The position numbers were made by a program, and so were the translations under genes. The notes beneath the pieces were generated by a model. The model made no database searches and was not told the DNA's origin. It worked only from the letters and a program-made list of their open reading frames with translations. A stretch of 64,000 nt of DNA from contig JAWPHD010010280.1 of NCBI GenBank assembly GCA_037043455.1, positions 1 through 64,000 of the forward strand. Reading direction: 5' to 3'. Positions 36,128 to 48,937 of the stretch are shown piece by piece (the stretch's first letter is position 1; every line of letters starts with the position of its first letter). Source of the stretch: Cyrtodaria siliqua. Its lineage: Eukaryota > Mollusca > Bivalvia > Adapedonta > Hiatellidae.

Positions 36128-37150
36128 TATGATTTTGTAATAATCCTGTTGCTCGTGATTTTAGCTTCGATTAGGTCGTATTCGTTTCAATTTATTCATA
36201 CAGATGTTCACGTTGTGGCAGGATGCAAATAACGTTTTCTATTTTCCTTTGTTTGACGGCCATTTCCGATTCTCGTCAGACCAACTTTTTCTTTCAATTG
36301 TTTTAACATCAGCTTTATTTCGTCTCTTCCTTTGTTTATATCCTGTGAGATTCCCTTTCTCATTGATATTTACTTTAAATAAACGTTCTCATAAATCATT
36401 TAATTAATATTGCCGAAATGTGGAGTGAGTCATAGTTCCACACGCTGTTAATTCCCACGCTGTTACTAAATAACCTGATCGGTGAATATCATCTTGTGTA
36501 GTTTATGAGTGACGTCATCAATATCGGGGTCGTTTTGCAATGGTAAACATTGGCAACTTCATATTCTTTGATCAGTGGGTTGTTTTTACTTAGTCTTTAA
36601 TTGTACGAGTAATGCTTTTGGATATATTTTAATGGAATATGTGTACAGTAATAACTGTTTACTGGTGTTGTATGCAGGTTGGGGAATTTACTGCACTCTG
36701 TTTGCGCTAAGTGGGTCAATCAGCTGTTTATATATATATGCTAAATTAGAACAATGTGGTTGTGTTGCGTCTCGCTAGACTACTTTTTAACTGAATATGT
36801 TTAGAACTGTTGCAAGTGTAACGCTTGATGGGTGTGTTTAAAGAACAAGACGTCTGTAATAGTGAATCTTTATTTAGTGATGATCGTATGTGAACTGATT
36901 TCAATCTCTTCCAAAATACTACAGGCAGTGTGCCTTGCCCTCTGGGGGTTATATATCAGTCAATGGAAATATACTGGCTGGCTAAAGGAATCTAAAGTGT
37001 ATATCATATCTAAATGCTACAGCATCTTTATGTGTCTCGGTGCGTTTCGACTGAGGGAGTTTTTGGGTGTTGGGAATAATAATAATAGTGGGGTAATAAT
37101 AATAATTAAATAAATATAATAATAATAATATATATATAATAATGCTAATA

Positions 37151-37184
<34 letters not shown>

Positions 37185-40100
37185 AATAAAATAAAAATAA
37201 ACAGACTAGATCTACATGAAGTCTGCACAATCAGTTATTACAATAAGTTGGTATTACTATTTAGGATTTTATTTTCATTTGTCCTCCAACTGTACTCATT
37301 TGTGCTAGGTTTATACATTGTACGCCTCTTTTTTGTTTTCATAATCACACTGGATAATGAGTCGTGGAAAGCGAGCCGAACAGTACGATGGTTAGTTCTC
37401 TGCCGGTAACGTGGTTGATGATCCCTACGAAAAGTCAGTGGTTGCCTCCCAGCAGATCCAAAGGGTGTACGTTCAGCTATTCAGTGACGTCACATATCGT
37501 TGAGTGACTCGATTGGTTGCAGAAAAGGCCGTACACAAGACGTTCGTCAGATAGAGGAACAGATCACAGCCTCCGGGAAACAGGACTCATTTTTATACGC
37601 TTTATAATGCTGTTGTCGTAGATAATGCAAAAATCACCAAAAAAAAAAAAAAAAAAAAAAATAATAATAATAATAATAAAAAAAAAAAAAAAAAAAAAAA
37701 TTATCATATCTTTTTTCCACCAGGCGTATGCGAATTGCAAGTTCATTGTAGATATGGTGGCGGTAGATTGTTTGTTACTGCAAACAGTTCACACTAGGAA
37801 ATTGAAAATGGTATCAAAATAAAAACAATATCCTGTTTGTAATGACAGTAGTTAGACTACATTTTCAACTCAAATTGATTCAATTTGCAAAAACAATGAA
37901 AATAATAATAATTATTGAGTCATTCGAGAGGCAATTAAAACTGTAAATAACAGTGAGTCACATTAGAAAAATATTATTATTCGACTCAAGGCAGAGCTAA
38001 ATAGAATTGTTGTCATTCTGCGGATGATGTCCATAGCTACTGCAACTATTATTTAATAACTATTTTGAAAACCATTTATAGAGGAATAATCTGTTGGAAA
38101 CCATCTACTTGATGGAGAAATGTCTATTACGCCATAATGTTAGCCTGCTGTTATCATTATCGTTGTTGTGCACTATGTTTTCAGCTCCTGCTGCTATTAT
38201 TTAACTCCAAGGCTGTTGGTGTAATCGTGTTTTATGATGCTAACCATGTATTTGGAGTGTTTAGGCAATATGTTTTCTTACTGCGGATAAGTATATCTCA
38301 ACAGTTTGTTGATATCAGCTAATTTTAACTTGCTGCCGTTGACTGTTGTTGCTAATAAAAGTTGTTGTTCTGACAATGGAGGCAATGCATATTCATGACC
38401 CAGAGCGGTAGGTTACGTCATACTGTCGGGGCGTGCGTCTATGATAGTGCGGAAGCATTGTCTTGGTTTTGGCATTATTTTTCATTTGAATTAATACTGT
38501 TTAACAGTTTAAAATCAATTCATGCCTCCTTTCTTCTAAATTGACTGTTTATAAAACATCCAATGCTTTTCGTCTAGCGATCAGCTTTACAATTATTCAG
38601 TTTGCGTACAATGGTGTCTTCATTCCAGATTTTTATATACGAATGCTGTTGCTGCTGATGCTTAATTATGATTGGATCTCTATCACTTCTTTCAAGATTT
38701 ATTTTGTTTCATTCTCTCGAACATTTTGCCCTATATTTCAGTTTGTGTAACCATAGAGTCCTCCAGTGTTGGTATTTTGTGTAACCATCAAGTTGTCTTA
38801 ACACCAGTCAAAAGTTATGTCGGTATCGGATGCAATGTGTGGAACAGGTCATAGAGTCCTCCAGTGTTGGTATTGTATGTAAAGTTCCAATTTTTACTTG
38901 TTATACAAGAAAAACCTTCGCTACATAGCAGCTTTGTGATTTTCGAAACTATGTCGTGTAGAGTTTGGGAATATCTCCCTACATTTGTTTAATACATTCA
39001 TATTTATTGCATCGACAGTGCTTTATCAGTGGTGTCCATATTCAAAACATGGACAAAAGTTACATACTTATCATAATGCCTCAATTTAAAGGTATTCCAT
39101 TTGATCATTGGTTTATTGTTGGGCCAATCCTTTTAGATCGATGAGGTTTCATTATCCTGCACCAGGTTGATGTTTTATTTATACTGCACCAGGTATTTTT
39201 GCAAGGGGTTCATTGAAGTTCAGTTATCTGTTTCTTTTCGGCCTGTCCCTAGTCAATACACAGCCCTTTAAACCAGTTAGTGCATGGTCACCAACTTATA
39301 AAACCCTTCTGTGCTGTGTCGATTCAAAATAACAACTTCTCTGCAGGGTTCCACACTACAGAGTGTGTGCGTGTGTGTGTGTGTTTGTGTAGCTCTGGGG
39401 TTTATAGTCAATAGTCATAGTCAAAGTTATATAAACTCCAAAAGGTATATTGCACAATAGAACCTGGGCAGGTTGAAAATTGTATTTTAATAACACATTT
39501 CCTCCAAGTTTTAGGTTGTCATACAAGAAGGTGATAAATGAGATAAATGTCGTTCAAATAGTCAGCATCACATGAAATCTTTCTGTATTAGTTAAAGGGA
39601 GTTTACACAGTTGTGTGGCTAACTTTTTTAATGCGGGCTAGTTTACTTGAAAAGGATACATGTTCTTCGTGTATTGCTGTCGGAGTGTTACATGGTTTAG
39701 CTTTTATGATTTATACACAAGTCTAAGAACCGATCGTAGGTTAAAGGTCAAAATGCAGTTAAAGACCTGTTCAGAATAGACATAAACTTGATTATCAAGG
39801 TGGCAAAAGTTATTACAATTGGGTAAATGTGCATATTATATACAGACAAATGTATATCAGTTGTTTGCTGACTGAAATGAAATAACAGTGGCACACGAAA
39901 CAGGAGGAAAGGATACATGTTTCATCAGAAATCATTCAATGTTCAAGGTCTGAAATAGAGTAACATGTACACTTTACACTTATATTATTTTTTATTTCTG
40001 CTGCTAATTTATGACAACTTCGAAACGTTTAACAATCAATTTGGGTTTGACGCCACACATTAAAGGTTACAATCTTCCTCAAGCCTTTACATACTGCATA

Positions 40101-40507
40101 TTTTTCTGACATTTATTTTTATTGTCAATGTCTGATGGCATCAACTCATGTGATCCTTGGGAACTGGTTTAGAGAAATACCCATTAAAGGTTCTTAGAAA
40201 GCATGTTAGGCTTCTGACCGAGTTTTTGGAGTCAATTTATATAATGTGGTCGTTATTTGGTCTCCTATACTTTCTAGGCTTTCATGGCGTTAGCCTAACT
40301 ACCCTTTTGCAAAAGAAAGGGCCAGAAAGTGACTAAACAGTTAAGCTGTTACGGCGATATTAGTTATTGGGGGCCATTTTCTGCTACAAGAATACATTCA
40401 GGCTGATGATACCTGTCTTGAACCGTATGGTGTTCATTTATCAAATATGGGGAACAACTTGTTTCTTAACCTGTTTCCGGCTGGATTTGAATGTTTCATT
40501 AAAAGTG
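36128..40507. other. Non-coding interior of the 8.33-kb element
   Basis: No protein domain recognised. It holds an (AAT)n-rich stretch and poly-A run (37,078-37,185), an A-rich tract with ATA repeats (37,638-37,700), a TG tract (39,363-39,390), and a ~26-bp direct repeat of CATAGAGTCCTCCAGTGTTG at 38,752 and 38,850. Open frames of 60-110 codons lack any family signature. Confidence 0.55.
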
Positions 40508-40870
40508 GGCAGCGATAAGGAAATATATACTTTTTTGGCACCGTTTCTGTTTTGGGCATGGCATTCGGATATTTTGCTTTTGATACGCACTCTTCGCTGC
40601 TGCCAAAAAATTGTTTCCTCCGTTTTTGGCGATGGCTGGGAGCCTGGACACTCAATGATGCGCGTGTCCGCCGAATTTTTCACTAAAAGTAGGCAGTGAT
40701 AAGGAAACTATATTCCTTTTTGGACCGGTTTTGTTTTGGGCGTGGCATTAGGATACTTTGCTTTTGGTGGTCACTCTTCGTTGCTGCCAAAAAATGTTTC
40801 CCCTATTTTTGGCGGTGGATGGGAGCCTGAACACTCTAGGACTTGGAGTGTTTGGGCACCCATCCATATG
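40508..40870 (+). repeat. Tandem duplication, ~184-bp period
   Basis: Two units start GGCAGCGATAAGGAAATA (40,508) and GGCAGTGATAAGGAAACTA (40,692). Both contain TTGCTTTTG, CTGCCAAAAAAT and TGGGAGCCTG(G/A)ACACTC. A third, divergent start (GGGCAGCGAAGGTGTG) opens repeat Y at 40,870. Confidence 0.75.
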
Positions 40871-41335
40871 GCGGGCAGCGAAGGTGTGAAAGGAAGGACA
40901 TATACGTTTCAGTTTAACTTTATTCAGCTCCTGTAAAGCCAGAGACTGAATTGTAATCTAAACATAAATTATATACAAATTTGCTGTCCGGACGAATTGC
41001 TAAAAAACATTTTAAATTGATTGAATTCGGTGCACTTGTAATTATGCTTGAATATCAACCGTGCTTTCAACACTTGTTTAAATGCTTATCAGAAAAGTTG
41101 CTTTCATAATGAACATTTAATTTGGTGCACATGTATTTATGTCCTTAATATTGTAATATTCAATTTGCTTTATTGCTTAATGCTTTCTGCTGTAAGGGCT
41201 TGCCATAATGGTCTTTTGTGCTTACCGGCATCCCAATTGTTAAACATTCAATCCATGCCACGCCCAAAATTTGCTAAATCTATTAAAGTTTAAAAAAAAT
41301 ATTTTTATGTGTTGTTAGTACAGTGCTCTCCAATA
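40870..41335 (+). repeat. Direct repeat Y, copy 1 (466 bp)
   Basis: Nearly identical to 42,193-42,657, with about a dozen differences counted by eye, so this is a recent duplication inside the 8.33-kb element. It starts GGCGGGCAGCGAAGGTGTG and ends CAGTGCTCTCCAATA. It carries a frame with no recognisable domain that is broken by an indel in copy 2, arguing against coding. Confidence 0.92.
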
Positions 41336-41512
41336 ATACTGACTATAATATCTGTTATAGTCAATGGTTATTGGAGGAAACTCTAGCTGTAGGAAATATT
41401 GAGAGTGAGTAAATTTCACGGTGCATTTTTCAAGATTTTAACAGTGAGGTATGATGTTTTTTGAGCTTACAGTTAAAAACTTAATTTCCCTCCCTCCCGA
41501 CCCACAGGATCA
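41333..41512 (+). repeat. Direct repeat X, copy 2
   Basis: Second copy of 35,931-36,127, lying directly after repeat Y copy 1, and ending at the same CAGGATC. Confidence 0.85.
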
Positions 41513-41579
41513 TTGATTTAAATCGACACTAGTGTCATCACATTGTATAAGTACAAAAAGAGTATGATAATGGGCCTTT

Positions 41580-41915
41580 GGAAACGGCCGCGCACGACAC
41601 ATACGAAATATTGCAGTCTCGGTTTGGTTGAGACTGTTCTTGAGTGGGAGTGAGATATGCTAGCTACCGCTCACGTCCTCTAGCCCCGCGTTGAGCAGAA
41701 CTTAATATTCATAAAAGCAACCGCACAAAATTTTAACCATCCCGAAGATGGCATGCATATGGCGGTGGACATGGAGTTAGCCTTCTTTAATGTATTCCCC
41801 TTGTCGTACGGCGTATGGTCCCAGTATCTAATAAAATGAAATGCCCCGAAGAGCAAAATAAACATTAGGGAATTTAGTTGGGAGCAGCGGTTATGAAGCC
41901 TACAGGTTCATTTAG
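41580..41915 (-). repeat. Dispersed repeat related to the LINE 1 RT insertions
   Basis: On the minus strand, 41,915-41,690 matches 28,562-28,765 (GGCTTCATAACCGCTGCTCC, AGATACTGGGACCATAC, ATATGCATGCCATCTT). It is followed by GGGGCTAGAGGACGTGAGCG and an AAACCGAGACTGC block resembling the repeat at 28,150-28,220. The block order differs between loci. Confidence 0.65.
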
Positions 41916-42192
41916 ACTTTTCGCTATTTGTCAAGACTTCTATTCAAAAGATACTTTTTTATGTTGCAATTAATATCGTTACAGTGTTTTATGTTGCAAG
42001 ATCATGTTGCAGTGTTTTATGTTGCAAGATCATGTTGCTTTCTCTGAATTATATATTTCAGTTGATGTCTTCATCTGGATCCACTTACCTAGTCAACAAT
42101 TACTGGCGTGGCATGGACATTACGTGCACTTATATACTTGCTGGAACTTTTGGACTATAACTATGTGTTAAATGTTGTAGTGTTTAATTATC

Positions 42193-42657
42193 GGCGGGCA
42201 GCGAAGGTGTGCAAGGAAGGACATATACGTTTCAGTTTAACTTTATTCAGCTCCTGTATACCCAGAGACTGAATTGTAATCTAAACATAAATTATATACA
42301 AATTTGCTGTCCGTACGAATTGCTAAAAAACATTTTAAATTGATTGAATTCGGTGCACTTGTAATTATGCTTGAATATCAACCGTGCTTTCAACACTTGC
42401 TTAAATGCTTATCAGAAAAGTTGCTTTCATAATGAACATTTAATTTGGTGCACATGTATTTATGTCCTTAATATTGTAATATTCAATTTGCTTTATTGCT
42501 TAATGCTTTCTGCTGTAAGGGCTTGCCATAATGGTCTTTTGTGCTTACCGGCAGCCAATTGTTAAACATTCAATCCATGCCACGCCCAATATTTGCCAAA
42601 TCTATTAAAGTTTAAAAAAAATATGTTTATGTGTTGTTATTACAGTGCTCTCCAATA
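42193..42657 (+). repeat. Direct repeat Y, copy 2
   Basis: Second copy of 40,870-41,335, separated from it by repeat X copy 2, the dispersed repeat and a ~29-bp tandem duplication of CAGTGTTTTATGTTGCAAGA near 41,972-42,028. It is followed by the last 190 bp of the element. Confidence 0.92.
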
Positions 42658-42847
42658 ACAATACTAAGAACGTCTTAACGTTCATGAGAACATTCTTTTC
42701 ATAGTTCATTTGTGTATTCGCTTGTTTGTTTAGATAATTGTATATATATTAAACATATTTTAAAAGTTGCATTAAACTTAAGTAAATGCATTCACCGTCA
42801 TTGATTCTTTCCTGAGTTAGCCCAACCACTAAGGTCATCCTGTGACA

Positions 42848-45800
42848 CCACCACACTTTTAGTCGGGATATGATCGGACCGATGCCAACGGACCTCGTTA
42901 GCTATTTATATTCTGTATGACGTTAGTACATTGTGTGCCCCCGCAGGCTGGTTAAAAATTCCCATCCCAAACACCACAAAAAGGCTTGTCAGTCAGTCAT
43001 ACTTGGTATTATATGATGATTTTGCTGGGCCACCATACCTTTAATCGGGATATGATCGGACCGATGTCAACGGGACTTGTTAGGTTTTTGGGTTCTGTAT
43101 GACGCTAGTAGAGAGGGTACCCAGCAGGTTGGTTATAAACACCAATTTTACAATTTCCTAGTAGGCTTATCAGCCAGTTATAATTAGCATGATATAATGA
43201 GAAGGCTAGGTCACCATACTTTCAATCGGGATATGATTGGACCAAAATTAACTGATTTCCAATTTTAGGTAATTGGGTTTCATATGACGCTAGTATAGTG
43301 TGTACCCAGCAGGTTGGTTAGAAATACCCACACCACACACCTCAACTAGGCTTATCAGCCAGCTATATTTAGCATTATATGATTATTAGGATGGGCCACC
43401 ATACTTTCAAACTGGAAATGATCGGACCGATGTCAACGGATCTCGTTAGGTATTTGGGTTATGTATTTCGCTAGTATAGTGTATCCTCCGTATGTTGGTT
43501 AGAAATACCCATCACACACACCACAACTATGATTCTCAGCTAGTTATACTTAGCATTATATGATGACTAGGCTAGGCCACCATACCTTCATTCGGATATA
43601 ATCGGACCTATGTCAACGGACCTCGTTAGGTATTTGTATTCTGTATGACGCTAGTGTAGTGTGCAGCCCACAGGTTGGTTAGAATTACCCATCCCACACA
43701 TCCCAATGAGGCTTATCAGACTGTTAGCATTATATGATGAATAGTCTTTGACACCATATTCCCAATCGGTATATGATCAGACCGATGTCAATTGACCTCG
43801 TCAGGTATTTGGGTTCTGTATGACGCTATTATAATATGTAACCCGCAGCTTTGCATATACCCAAGTAGGATTATCATTCAGTTATACTTAGCATTATATG
43901 ATGCATAGGTTACGCCACCATACTTTCAATCGGGATATGATCGGACCGATGTCAACGGACCTCGTTAGGTATTTGTTTTCTGTATGACGCTAGTACAGTG
44001 TGTACCGCTCAGGTTGGTTATAAATACCCATCCCATACCCCAATTAGGCTTATCAGTCAGTTATATTTAGCATTATATGATGATTAGGATGGGCCACCAT
44101 ACTTTAAATATTGATATGATCGGACCGATAACAACGGATTTCGTTAGATATTTGAAATCTCTATGACGCTGGTAGTGTGTTCTCCGCAGATTGGTTAGCA
44201 ATACCGCTCCCGCACATCCCAACTAGGCTTATCAGCCAGTTATACTTGGCATAATATGATGAATTTGCTGAGCCACCATACCTTCAATTGGGATATGATC
44301 GGACCGATGTCAAAGGAACTCGTTAGGTTTTTGAGTTCTGTATGATGCTGGTATAATGTGTAACCTGCAGGTTGGTTATAAATACTCATCCTTTACACCC
44401 CAAATAGGCTTATCCGCCAGTCATACTTGGTATTATATGATGAATTTGCTGGGCCACCATACTTTCAATCGGGATATGATCGGACCAATGTCAAAGGACC
44501 TCGTTATGTATTTATTTTCTGTGTGACGTTAGTACAGTGTGTACAACGCAGGTTGGTTAGAAATATCACATCTCACAGACCCTAAGTATGCTTATCAGCC
44601 AGTTCAACTTATAAGCATTATATGATGACTAGGCTGGGCCACTTTACTTTCAATAGGACTATGATCGGACCGATATCAACTGATCTCGTTAGATACTTGT
44701 ATTCTGTATGACGATAATATAGTGTGTATCACGCAGTTTGGTTAGATATACCAATCCCTCACACCCAACTAGGCTTATCACCCAGCTATATTTAGCAGTA
44801 TATGACGAATTGGCTGGGCCACCATACTTTCAAACGGGAAATGATCGGACCGATGTCAACGGATCTCGTTAGGTATTTGGGTTATGTATGAAGCTAGTAT
44901 AGAGTATCCTCCGTATGTTGGTTAGAAATACCCATCACAAAAACCCCAACTATGATTCTTAGCCAGTTATACTTAGCATTATATGATGAATATGCTAGGT
45001 CACCATACTTTCATTCGGGATATAATCGGACCTATGTCAACGGACCTCGTTAGGTATTTGTGTTCTGTATGACGCTAGTGTAGCGTGCATCCCGCAGGTT
45101 GGTTGGAATTACCAATCCCACACACTCCAAAGAGGCTTATCAGGCAGTCAGCCTTATATGATGAATAGTCTTTGACACCATACTTCCAATCGGTATATGA
45201 TCAGACCGATGTCAACGGACCTAGTTAGGTAATTGTGTTCTGTATGACTCTAGTATAGTATGTACCCCGCAGGTTTGATATGAATACCCATCCCACATAT
45301 CCACAATTAGGCTTATCCGTCAGTTATACTTAGCTTTATATCATGAATAGGCTACGCCACCATACTTTCAATCGGGATATGATCGGACCGATGTCAGCGG
45401 ACCTCGTTATGTATTTGTTTTCTGTGTGACGCTAGCACAGTGTGCACCCAGCAGGTTGGTTATAAATACCCATCCCATACCCAAATTAGGCTTATCAGCC
45501 AGTTATATTTAGCATTATATGATCATTTTGGCTGGGCCACCATACTTTAAATAGGGATATGATCGGACCGATGACAACGGATTTCCTTAGATATTTGACT
45601 TCTGTATGACGCTGGTAGTTTGTTCTCAGCAGGTTGGTTAGCAATACCCCTCCCACACATCCCAACTAGGCTTATCAGCCAGTTATACTTGGCATTATAT
45701 GATGATTTTGCTGAGACACCATACTTTCAGTCGGGATATGATCGGACCGATGTCAACGGCACTCGTTAGGTATTTGTGTTCTGTATGACGCTCGTATAGT

Positions 45801-48137
45801 GGTACATCTCAGGTTGGTTGGAAATACCACATCCCACACACCCGTAGTACGCTTATCAGCCAGTTACACTTAGCATTATATGATGAGAAACTAGATCACC
45901 ATACTTTTAATCGGAATATGATCTGACTGATGTCAAAGTCACTCGTTAGGTTTTGGAGTTCTGTATGATGCTAGTATAGCGTGTACTACGCAGGATGGTT
46001 AGAAATATCACATTCCACACACCCCAAGTATGCTTATCAGCCAGTTAAACTTAGCATAATATGATGAATAGGCTGGGCCACCATATTTTCAATAAGACTA
46101 TGATCGGACCGATATCAACTGATCTCGTTAGATACTTGTGTTCCGTATGACGGTAATATAGTGTGTACCACGCAGTGTGGTTATAAATACCAATCCCACA
46201 CACCCGAACAAGGCTTATCAGCCAGTTATAGTTAGCGTTATATGATGAAAAGGCTGGGCAACCATACTTTACATAGGATTATGTTCGGACCGATATCAAC
46301 TGATCTCGTTAGATACGTGTGTTCTGTATGAGGCTAATATGGTGTGTACCACGCAGGTTGGTTAGAAATACCAATCCCACACACCCCAACTAGGCTTATC
46401 AGCCAGTTATATTTAACGTTGTATGATGACTTGGCTAGGCCACCATACTTTCAATCGGGGTATTATCGGACCGATGTCAACGGACCGCGTTAGGTATTTG
46501 TGTTCTGTATAAAGCTAGTATAGTGTTTACCCCGCAAGTTGGTTATAAATACTCATCCCACACACTCCAAATAGGCTTATCAGCCAGTTATACTTAGAAT
46601 TATATGATGATTATGCTTGGCCACCACACTTTTAATCGGGATATGATCGAACCGATGTCAACGGACTTCGTTAGGTATTTATATTTTGTATGTCGCTAGT
46701 ATAGTGTGTACCCCGCAGTTTGGTCAAAAATACCCATCCCACACACTCCAAGAAGGCTTATCAGCCAGTTATATTTAGCATTATATGATGATTAGGCTAG
46801 GCCACCATACTTTAAATAGGGATATGATCGGACCGATGTCAACGGAACTCGTTAGGTATTTGTGTTCTGCAAGACGATAGTATAGTGTGTACACCGCAGG
46901 TTGGTGGAAAATACCACTTCCCACACACCCCATGTACGCTTATCAGCCAGTAACATTTAGCACTATATGATGAGAAAGCTAGGTCAAGATATTTTCAATC
47001 GGAATATCATCGGTCCGATGTCAACGGACTTCGTTAGGTATTTGAGATCAGTATGAAGCTATTATAGTCTGTCCCAGAGGGTTGGTTATAAATACCCATC
47101 CCACACACCCCAACTGGGCTTATCAGCATTATATAATAAGAAGGCTATGTCACCATACTTTCAATCGGGAAATGATCGGACCGATGTAAACGGATCATAT
47201 TAGGTATTTTGGCTCTGTATCACGCTAATATAATTTGTTCCTCCCAGGGTGGTTAGAAATACCCATCCCACATACCAAAAATGAACTTATCAGCCAGTCA
47301 TACTTAGCATTATAGAATGAGAAGGCTATGTCACCATACTTACAATCGGGATATGATCGGACCGATGTGAACGGATCTCGTTAGGTATTTGTGTTCTGTA
47401 TGACGCTCGTATAGTATTTCTTAGAAATTCCCATCCAACATACCTAAATAAGCTTATCCGCCATTTATACATATCATGATATGATGACTTTGATGGGCCA
47501 CCATACTGTCAATCGGGATATGATCGGACCGATTTTAACAGATCTCTGTAGGTATTGGTATCTTGTATGAAGCTAGTTTAATGTGTACCCAGCAGGTTTG
47601 TTAGAAATACCCATCCCACATTCCCCATATAGGCTTTTCAGCTAGATATTCTTAGCATGATATGAAGACTTTGATGGCATCTTACTTTTCGGGATATGAT
47701 CAGATCGACTTTAACGGATCTTGTCAATCGGGATATGATCGGACCGATTTTAACAGATCTCTGTAGGTATTGGTATCTTGTATGAAGCTAGTTTAATGTG
47801 TACCCACCAGGTTTGTTAGAAATACCCATCCCACATTCCCCATATAGGCTTTTCAGCTAGATATTCTTAGCATGATATGAAGACTTTGATGGCATCTTAC
47901 TTTTCGGGATATGATCAGATCGACTTTAACGGATCTTTTTAGGTATTGGTATCCTGTATGAAGTTAGTATAGTGTGTACTCCACAGGTTTGTTAGAAATA
48001 CCCATCCCATATACCCCAATGAGGCTTATCAGCCAGTTAATAGCATTATATGATGAATTTGATGGGCCACCATACTTTCAATCGGGGTATGATCGGAACG
48101 ATTTTAACGGAACTCGTTAGGTATTGGTTTCGTGTAT
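42848..48137 (+). repeat. ~177-bp satellite, array C
   Basis: About thirty monomers continue directly from the 5-bp duplication after the 8.33-kb element. Markers recur at a larger period: TCTTTGACACCAT at 43,744 and 45,168; GGATCTCGTTAGGTATTTGG-GTTATG near 43,440 and 44,863; the GACAACGGATTTC/GATAACAACGG type at 44,124 and 45,570. They give a higher-order repeat of about 1,430 bp (eight monomers). The period differs from the ~1,840 bp of array A. The array stops at GGTTTCGTGTAT. Confidence 0.96.
47508..47935 (+). repeat. Recent 214-bp duplication within the satellite
   Basis: Two almost identical units start at 47,508 and 47,722 (GTCAATCGGGATATGATCGG). The joint CGGATCTTGTCAATCGG fuses two non-adjacent points of the monomer, leaving one copy 35-40 bp longer than a normal unit, as expected of unequal exchange. 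Confidence 0.85.
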
Positions 48138-48140
48138 TAT

Positions 48141-48258
48141 AGGTTACTGAATTTGTATGGCTAAATATTACTTGGAACTCGCAAGCTCGTCGTCCTTTGC
48201 CAAAACATCTCGTTCCAAGTAATATTTATCCATATAAATTCAATAACCTTTTTATTTA
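48141..48258. mobile_element. Hairpin MITE-like sequence
   Basis: The arm starting AGGTTACTGAATTTGTATGG and ending TTACTTGGAAC is followed, after a loop of about 35-40 bp, by its inverted copy GTTCCAAGTAATA...AATTCAATAACCT with about four mismatches over 37 bp. There are no coding bases. Confidence 0.8.
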
Positions 48259-48937
48259 ATACATTCATATTGTTTTCGACCGATTTTAATTATTTTGTTA
48301 TTTCCATTGTAAATGTGTTCTTTTTCAGCGTTGGATTCAATTCGTGTCCTGCCGTTCATTTAATATAGTGCGGATGAATAGCGTCAAAAATGTTTCTCGC
48401 TGAAATTTGTTCGGCTGACGGCGTTCGATTTGCATTCGTGCATTTGCTTGGAATTAACGTTTCATTCGAAATCTTTTGGAATAAAATATCTACCATATAT
48501 GTTTTGTTTTAAATGTTGTTTGTATTTTATTATACGTCGGCAATCTCTACCCAGAGTTGTCGTTCCATGCATACACATACATCTCTGTCAACGTCTCACC
48601 AAATGCCAAGAATCTTGGCAAACGATGAAAAACGGTGGAAATGCAAAATTGCTTGATGACACTGACATTTTTCTGAATTAACTTCATATGAAATGCTTAT
48701 ATTACAAAGAAAACAATTTTCGGCTTTAATGTTTTAAATATACAGTAAATTATGCTCAGGATTATATTGCGGTAGAATAAAGGTTTGTACTGTGGCATAT
48801 CACTCCGTCGTCAAAACTTTAAAATAGGCACAACCAAATCGTCCCCATAGCGTACAGTACAGTGATTTGCTTACCAGCACTTTCCAATATCACATAGATC
48901 TTAACAACCTACTTAAATTAAAGTACTAACCAATACT
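48259..48937. other. Unassigned interior of the 2.8-kb insertion
   Basis: No domain recognised. An 83-codon plus-strand frame (48,430-48,681) has no family signature. Confidence 0.5.

Larger units (their letters stand above)
34518..42847 (+). mobile_element. 8.33-kb element of unknown class with 5-bp target duplication
   Basis: The element starts TGTCACAAAATG and ends CATCCTGTGACA, so its 12-bp ends are inverted repeats with two mismatches. CCACC lies directly outside both ends (34,513-34,517 and 42,848-42,852), and joining the flanks rebuilds a normal satellite monomer (GGCCACCATACTTT). Hence this is one insertion event. TG...CA ends with a 5-bp duplication fit LTR retrotransposon integration, but the first and last kilobase share no direct repeat that I can see, and no gag, protease, RT, integrase or transposase motif is visible in any frame. 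Inside are a promoter-like 5' part, several long direct duplications, A-rich tracts and one dispersed repeat. It may be a large non-autonomous or strongly rearranged element. Confidence 0.8.

Noticed and set aside
36832..37113. 93-codon hydrophobic frame ending in an Asn/Ile tract
   Set aside because: It runs into an (AAT)n microsatellite, and its hydrophobicity is explained by T-rich composition.
41048..42565. A frame shared by both copies of repeat Y
   Set aside because: It starts without a good ATG, has no domain, and is broken by an indel in copy 2; conservation is explained by the recent duplication.
34518..42847. Plain LTR retrotransposon
   Set aside because: Despite TG...CA ends and a 5-bp duplication, I saw no direct similarity between the two end regions and no retroelement coding motif.
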